Assembly (NCBI GenBank): GCA_041742255.1
Contig: JBGSIZ010000188.1
Location: forward strand, 1 to 8,159
Direction of reading: 5' to 3'
DNA: 8,159 nt
Source of the DNA: JBGSIZ01 sp041742255
Lineage (GTDB): Bacteria > Pseudomonadota > Alphaproteobacteria > Rhodobacterales > Rhodobacteraceae
This document shows, one piece after another, positions 6,064 through 8,159 of this stretch. The notes below the pieces were generated by a model that made no database searches, was not told where the DNA came from, and was given only the letters and a program-made list of their open reading frames with translations. The translations under genes were made by a program, and so were the position numbers. Numbering within the stretch: the first letter of the stretch is position 1; the number at the start of each line of letters is the position of its first letter.

Positions 6064-6246
6064 ATGACCATCCGTTCTCTCCTTCTCGCCGCTGCCTTTG
6101 GCCTCACCGCATTTTCGCCCGCACAGGCATCGTCGTTCGTGTTTGACCTGCCGACCCTGACATGGCCCGCACCCACAGCGCCCGACGCGACCAAAGGCTG
6201 CCTTGCGCCCGCGACGTTGACCGATACGGCCTGCCCCGCCTCCTGA
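6064..6246 (+). CDS. Small secreted protein of unknown function (60 residues)
   Basis: The short product starts MTIRSLLLAAAFGLTAFSPA and continues Q-A-S-S. This is a good Sec signal peptide: a basic N-terminus, a hydrophobic core and an A-Q-A cleavage site after residue 22. It would leave a mature peptide of about 38 residues with an aromatic/proline stretch (F-V-F-D-L-P-T-L-T-W-P) and two cysteines, C46 and C57, that could form a disulfide in the periplasm. The ATG has an excellent AGGAG six bases upstream, which, with the signal peptide and the operator-rich promoter region, makes this a real gene rather than a chance frame. It ends 72 bases before the TetR gene and may be partly co-transcribed with it. 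No known family was recognised, and no function is proposed beyond its being exported and probably controlled by the adjacent regulator. Confidence 0.75.
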   Translation: MTIRSLLLAAAFGLTAFSPAQASSFVFDLPTLTWPAPTAPDATKGCLAPATLTDTACPAS

Positions 6247-6262
6247 ACAGCCGTGCCGCCGC

Positions 6263-6292
6263 TTGCCCGTTCTGAACGGTTCGGTCTATGGT
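6263..6292 (+). promoter_or_regulatory. Predicted promoter of the tetR gene
   Basis: TTGCCC (6263-6268) and TATGGT (6287-6292) are spaced by 18 bases. They would start transcription about 20 bases before the tetR ATG, leaving room for its AAAGGA ribosome binding site. Operator-like site O4 fills the spacer. The call is made from consensus likeness only. Confidence 0.4.
6273..6288. promoter_or_regulatory. Degenerate operator O4 ahead of tetR
   Basis: The stretch TGAACGGTTCGGTCTA matches the O1 core (TGAACCGTTCGGTTCA) at 13 of 16 positions. An overlapping perfect palindrome, CCGTTC-T-GAACGG, occupies 6267-6279. It lies 31 bp upstream of the tetR start and within its predicted promoter, suggesting autoregulation. 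Confidence 0.55.
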
Positions 6293-6318
6293 GCCGGACC
6301 GGATCAAAGGACCACGGC

Positions 6319-6960
6319 ATGGCAGACCACACCGCCACCATCCCCCCCAGCCAGATCAAACGCGGACGCAAGTTCGATCAGGTCTTGCGGGGCGCGCGGG
6401 AAATATTCCTGTCGGACGGCTTCGAAGGGGCCAGCGTGGACGATATCGCGCGGGCGGCGGGCGTGTCCAAGGCGACGCTTTACAGCTATTTCCCGGACAA
6501 ACGGATGTTGTTCATGGAAGTGGCCAGCGCCGAATGCCGCACACAGGCAGACCGGGCGGTGGACACCATCGACATGACCCAGCCGATTGACCGGGTGTTG
6601 ACGGACATCGCCACCTCCATGGTCGAATTCTTTGCCTCGCGGTTCGGGCAACGGATGTTTCGCATGTGCGTGGCCGAAAGCGACCGTTTCCCGGACCTTG
6701 GCCAGCAATTCTATCGCTGCGGCCCGGGGTTGATACAGGATCGGTTGATTATGTTTTTCCGCAAAGGCGTGGACCGGGGCGACCTGCAGATCGACGATTT
6801 CGCGCTCGCCGCCGACCAGTTCCACGAATTGTGCAAGGCGGACATCTTTCCGCGCCTCATGTTCAACATGGCCACCACGTTTTCGGCGGCTGAAAAATCG
6901 CGGGTGGTGCGCGGCGCGGTGGATATGTTCCTGGCCCGTTACGGCATCAAAGCCCTCTAA
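6319..6960 (+). CDS. TetR/AcrR-family transcriptional regulator
   Basis: This is a 213-residue cytoplasmic DNA-binding protein. The N-terminal TetR domain (about 17-65) shows the usual A-R-E-I-F-L-S-D-G-F and the helix-turn-helix S-V-D-D-I-A-R-A-A-G-V-S-K-A-T-L-Y-S-Y-F at 39-58. The ligand-binding half (about 80-210), with R-M-C-V-A-E-S-D-R-F-P-D-L and G-P-G-L-I-Q-D-R, resembles the AefR-like C-terminal domain (TetR_C_7). The frame is open back to a GTG at 6253, but the ATG at 6319 has AAAGGA seven bases upstream and gives a normal N-terminus. A palindrome repeated three times ahead of the small secreted-protein gene, and once before tetR itself, is the likely operator, so the protein probably represses both. 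The inducer is unknown. The TAA stop overlaps the TAG stop of the opposing NYN gene. Confidence 0.92.
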   Translation: MADHTATIPPSQIKRGRKFDQVLRGAREIFLSDGFEGASVDDIARAAGVSKATLYSYFPDKRMLFMEVASAECRTQADRAVDTIDMTQPIDRVLTDIATSMVEFFASRFGQRMFRMCVAESDRFPDLGQQFYRCGPGLIQDRLIMFFRKGVDRGDLQIDDFALAADQFHELCKADIFPRLMFNMATTFSAAEKSRVVRGAVDMFLARYGIKAL

Positions 6961-7697
6961 TCGACCCTGCGCACCAGCAACTGGTTCGTGGCCCCGCGCT
7001 TGGTCTCGAACACCTTGAGCGACTGAACCAGATCGCTCAGTTTCTTTTTGCCATAGGTTCGGGTGTCGAAATCCGGGTTGGCGGCGGTGATGTATTGGCC
7101 CAACGCGCCCAAGGCGTGCCATTCGTCCTCTTGGTCGATGGCATCCATCGCGCGCAGGATGATATCGCGGGCCTCTTGAGCGGCGGTTTGGGCGGCGCGC
7201 TGTTCGGCGTGTTGGACGTCGGGGGCCGCGGGCGCGGTGGGGGTGTCAGTTTTCGGGGCATCCACAAGGTTTTCAAGGAAAATGAACCGCTTGCAGGCCT
7301 TGCGAAACGCCTCGGGGGTCTTTTTCTGACCGATACCATACACATCCAGCCCTTGTTCGCGGATGCGGCTGGCCAGCCGGGTGAAATCGCTGTCGGACGA
7401 CACCAGAACAAAGCCCTGAAACCGGCCCGTGTGCAGCAGGTCCATGGCATCAATGACAAGGCTGATGTCGCTGGAATTCTTGCCCACCGTATTGGCGGGG
7501 GAATGCAGGGGGACCAACCCGTGTTCGGCCTGCACCTTGGTCCAGTTGTTCATGTGGGAACTGGCGAAATCGCCATAGACGCGGCGCACGGACGCCTCGC
7601 CCAGAGATGCGATCTCGTCAAAAATCGGCCCCACGGCCTTGGCGGTGGTATTGTCGGCGTCGATCAGAACGGCAAGAAGGGGGCGTTTTTCGGTCAT
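6957..7697 (-). CDS. NYN-domain (LabA/DUF88-like) putative ribonuclease with C-terminal LOTUS domain
   Basis: The 246-residue protein has an N-terminal NYN domain (about 6-145) of the PIN-like nuclease fold. Conserved acidic residues are D13 (L-I-D-A-D-N), D77 (N-S-S-D-I) and D102/D104 (S-S-D-S-D-F), the expected metal-binding site of a ribonuclease. A Pro/Ala/Gln-rich linker (about 148-175) leads to a C-terminal OST-HTH/LOTUS domain (about 178-245; W-H-A-L-G-A-L-G-Q-Y and Y-G-K-K-K-L-S-D-L-V-Q), an RNA-binding winged helix. This NYN plus LOTUS pairing is a known bacterial architecture thought to act on RNA; the substrate here is unknown. The ATG at 7697 has AAAGGA six bases upstream and is preferred over an upstream in-frame start at 7739, which would overlap the neighbouring gene. 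It lies 38 bases behind the hydrolase gene on the same strand, so the two may be co-transcribed. Confidence 0.9.
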   Translation of the reverse strand: MTEKRPLLAVLIDADNTTAKAVGPIFDEIASLGEASVRRVYGDFASSHMNNWTKVQAEHGLVPLHSPANTVGKNSSDISLVIDAMDLLHTGRFQGFVLVSSDSDFTRLASRIREQGLDVYGIGQKKTPEAFRKACKRFIFLENLVDAPKTDTPTAPAAPDVQHAEQRAAQTAAQEARDIILRAMDAIDQEDEWHALGALGQYITAANPDFDTRTYGKKKLSDLVQSLKVFETKRGATNQLLVRRVD

Positions 7698-7735
7698 CGC
7701 ATGTCCTTTGTCGTCTATCTGCGGCTCGGTCGGGG

Positions 7736-8159
7736 TCACCCGGCCATCTGCGCCACGGTCTGGAAAATTGCGCGTTCGTCGGCGTGCAGGGTGTCGGTGT
7801 CGTCGCCCACCGCGGCACCGTTCAGGGCATAGGCGAACGCCGTCTGCGCCACCCTATCCCACCAGACGCCGCCGCGAAACCCATAGGCGTTGCCGAAATG
7901 GCCGACCAAGGGCCGGGGATAAAATGCGGGCGCGTCCAGAAATTGCGTACCCCAGCCATAGGCGTCAAACGGACCATCCAGATCGCTGTGGCCCATATCG
8001 GGGGTCCACAACCGGCGGTCCGGCCCCTTGGGCAACGCGCGGGCCAGCGTCAGCATCCCGCGCATCGACATCCGCATGCCGCCTTGGGGAGACAACCTGG
8101 CCACATCGCGGCCCAGTTCATAGTCGGCGGGAACGGCGCGGCTGCCGTCCGGCGCGCTG
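7736..8159 (-). CDS. Serine beta-lactamase-like hydrolase, C-terminal part
   Basis: The reverse-strand frame is open from the window edge (first full codon at 8158) to the TGA at 7736, giving the last 140 residues of a longer protein. S-P-Q-G-G-M-R-M-S-M-R-G-M-L-T-L-A-R-A-L is typical of class C beta-lactamase/esterase family members (where the G-G-x-x-S/M-T segment precedes a helix). G-H-F-G-N-A-Y-G-F-R-G-G-V-W-W-D matches the third (HxG/KTG-like) active-site motif followed by its beta strand. The catalytic Ser-x-x-Lys motif and any signal peptide would be in the missing N-terminal part. Family members include D-aminopeptidases, esterases and penicillin-binding-protein relatives; substrate is not assignable, and antibiotic resistance should not be assumed. 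The GTG at 8104 is internal, not the start. Confidence 0.75.
   Translation of the reverse strand, partial: SAPDGSRAVPADYELGRDVARLSPQGGMRMSMRGMLTLARALPKGPDRRLWTPDMGHSDLDGPFDAYGWGTQFLDAPAFYPRPLVGHFGNAYGFRGGVWWDRVAQTAFAYALNGAAVGDDTDTLHADERAIFQTVAQMAG

Noticed and set aside
6304..7122. 272-codon reverse frame opposite tetR
   Set aside because: It is antisense to tetR and overlaps the end of the NYN gene; no domain recognised.
7095..7832. 245-codon forward frame opposite the NYN gene
   Set aside because: It is antisense to the NYN/LOTUS gene, Gly/Val-rich with no motif, and spans the junction of two real reverse-strand genes.
7736..8104. Complete 122-residue protein starting at the GTG at 8104
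   Set aside because: The frame stays open to the window edge with beta-lactamase-family sequence upstream of the GTG, so this is the C-terminal part of a longer protein.

Overview
The window is a chromosomal segment from a GC-rich alphaproteobacterium, most likely a member of the Rhodobacteraceae (roseobacter group). The evidence is the GC-rich coding bias, an alphaproteobacterial-type SerC, an MbfA-type iron exporter behind an Irr-box (ICE) palindrome, and the local serB / serC-serA arrangement. The species cannot be named from the sequence alone.

Left half (1-4145): the complete serine-from-3-phosphoglycerate pathway. serA (3-phosphoglycerate dehydrogenase) and serC (phosphoserine aminotransferase) read rightward as an operon. 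serB (phosphoserine phosphatase) reads leftward from the same 244-bp intergenic region, and the start of a TSUP (TauE/SafE-like) membrane transporter follows it after a single base. The serC 5' leader can fold into a compact structure just ahead of the ribosome binding site, matching the position of the known alphaproteobacterial serC RNA motif. A strong hairpin sits directly behind the serC stop codon, and a clear intrinsic terminator closes serA.

Middle (4185-5904): a small calcineurin-type metallophosphoesterase reads rightward. It converges, with only 4 bases between the stop codons, on mbfA, which encodes a ferritin-like plus VIT1-like membrane iron exporter. mbfA has a perfect Irr-type palindrome overlapping its predicted -10 box.

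Regulatory hub (5905-6318): the mbfA upstream region also carries three copies of a different palindrome, TGAACCG-N2-CGGTTCA. They lie in front of a 60-codon gene for a small secreted peptide. A fourth, degenerate copy lies just before the TetR-family regulator that follows. Two of the four sites fall inside predicted -35/-10 spacers. This points to a self-regulated TetR circuit whose main target is the small secreted protein, back to back with an iron-controlled promoter. It is the most interesting part of the window.

Right end (6957-8159): a NYN-nuclease/LOTUS protein reads leftward, its stop codon overlapping that of tetR, preceded by the C-terminal part of a serine beta-lactamase-like hydrolase that runs off the window edge. 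No tRNA, rRNA, insertion sequence, CRISPR array or prophage feature was seen.
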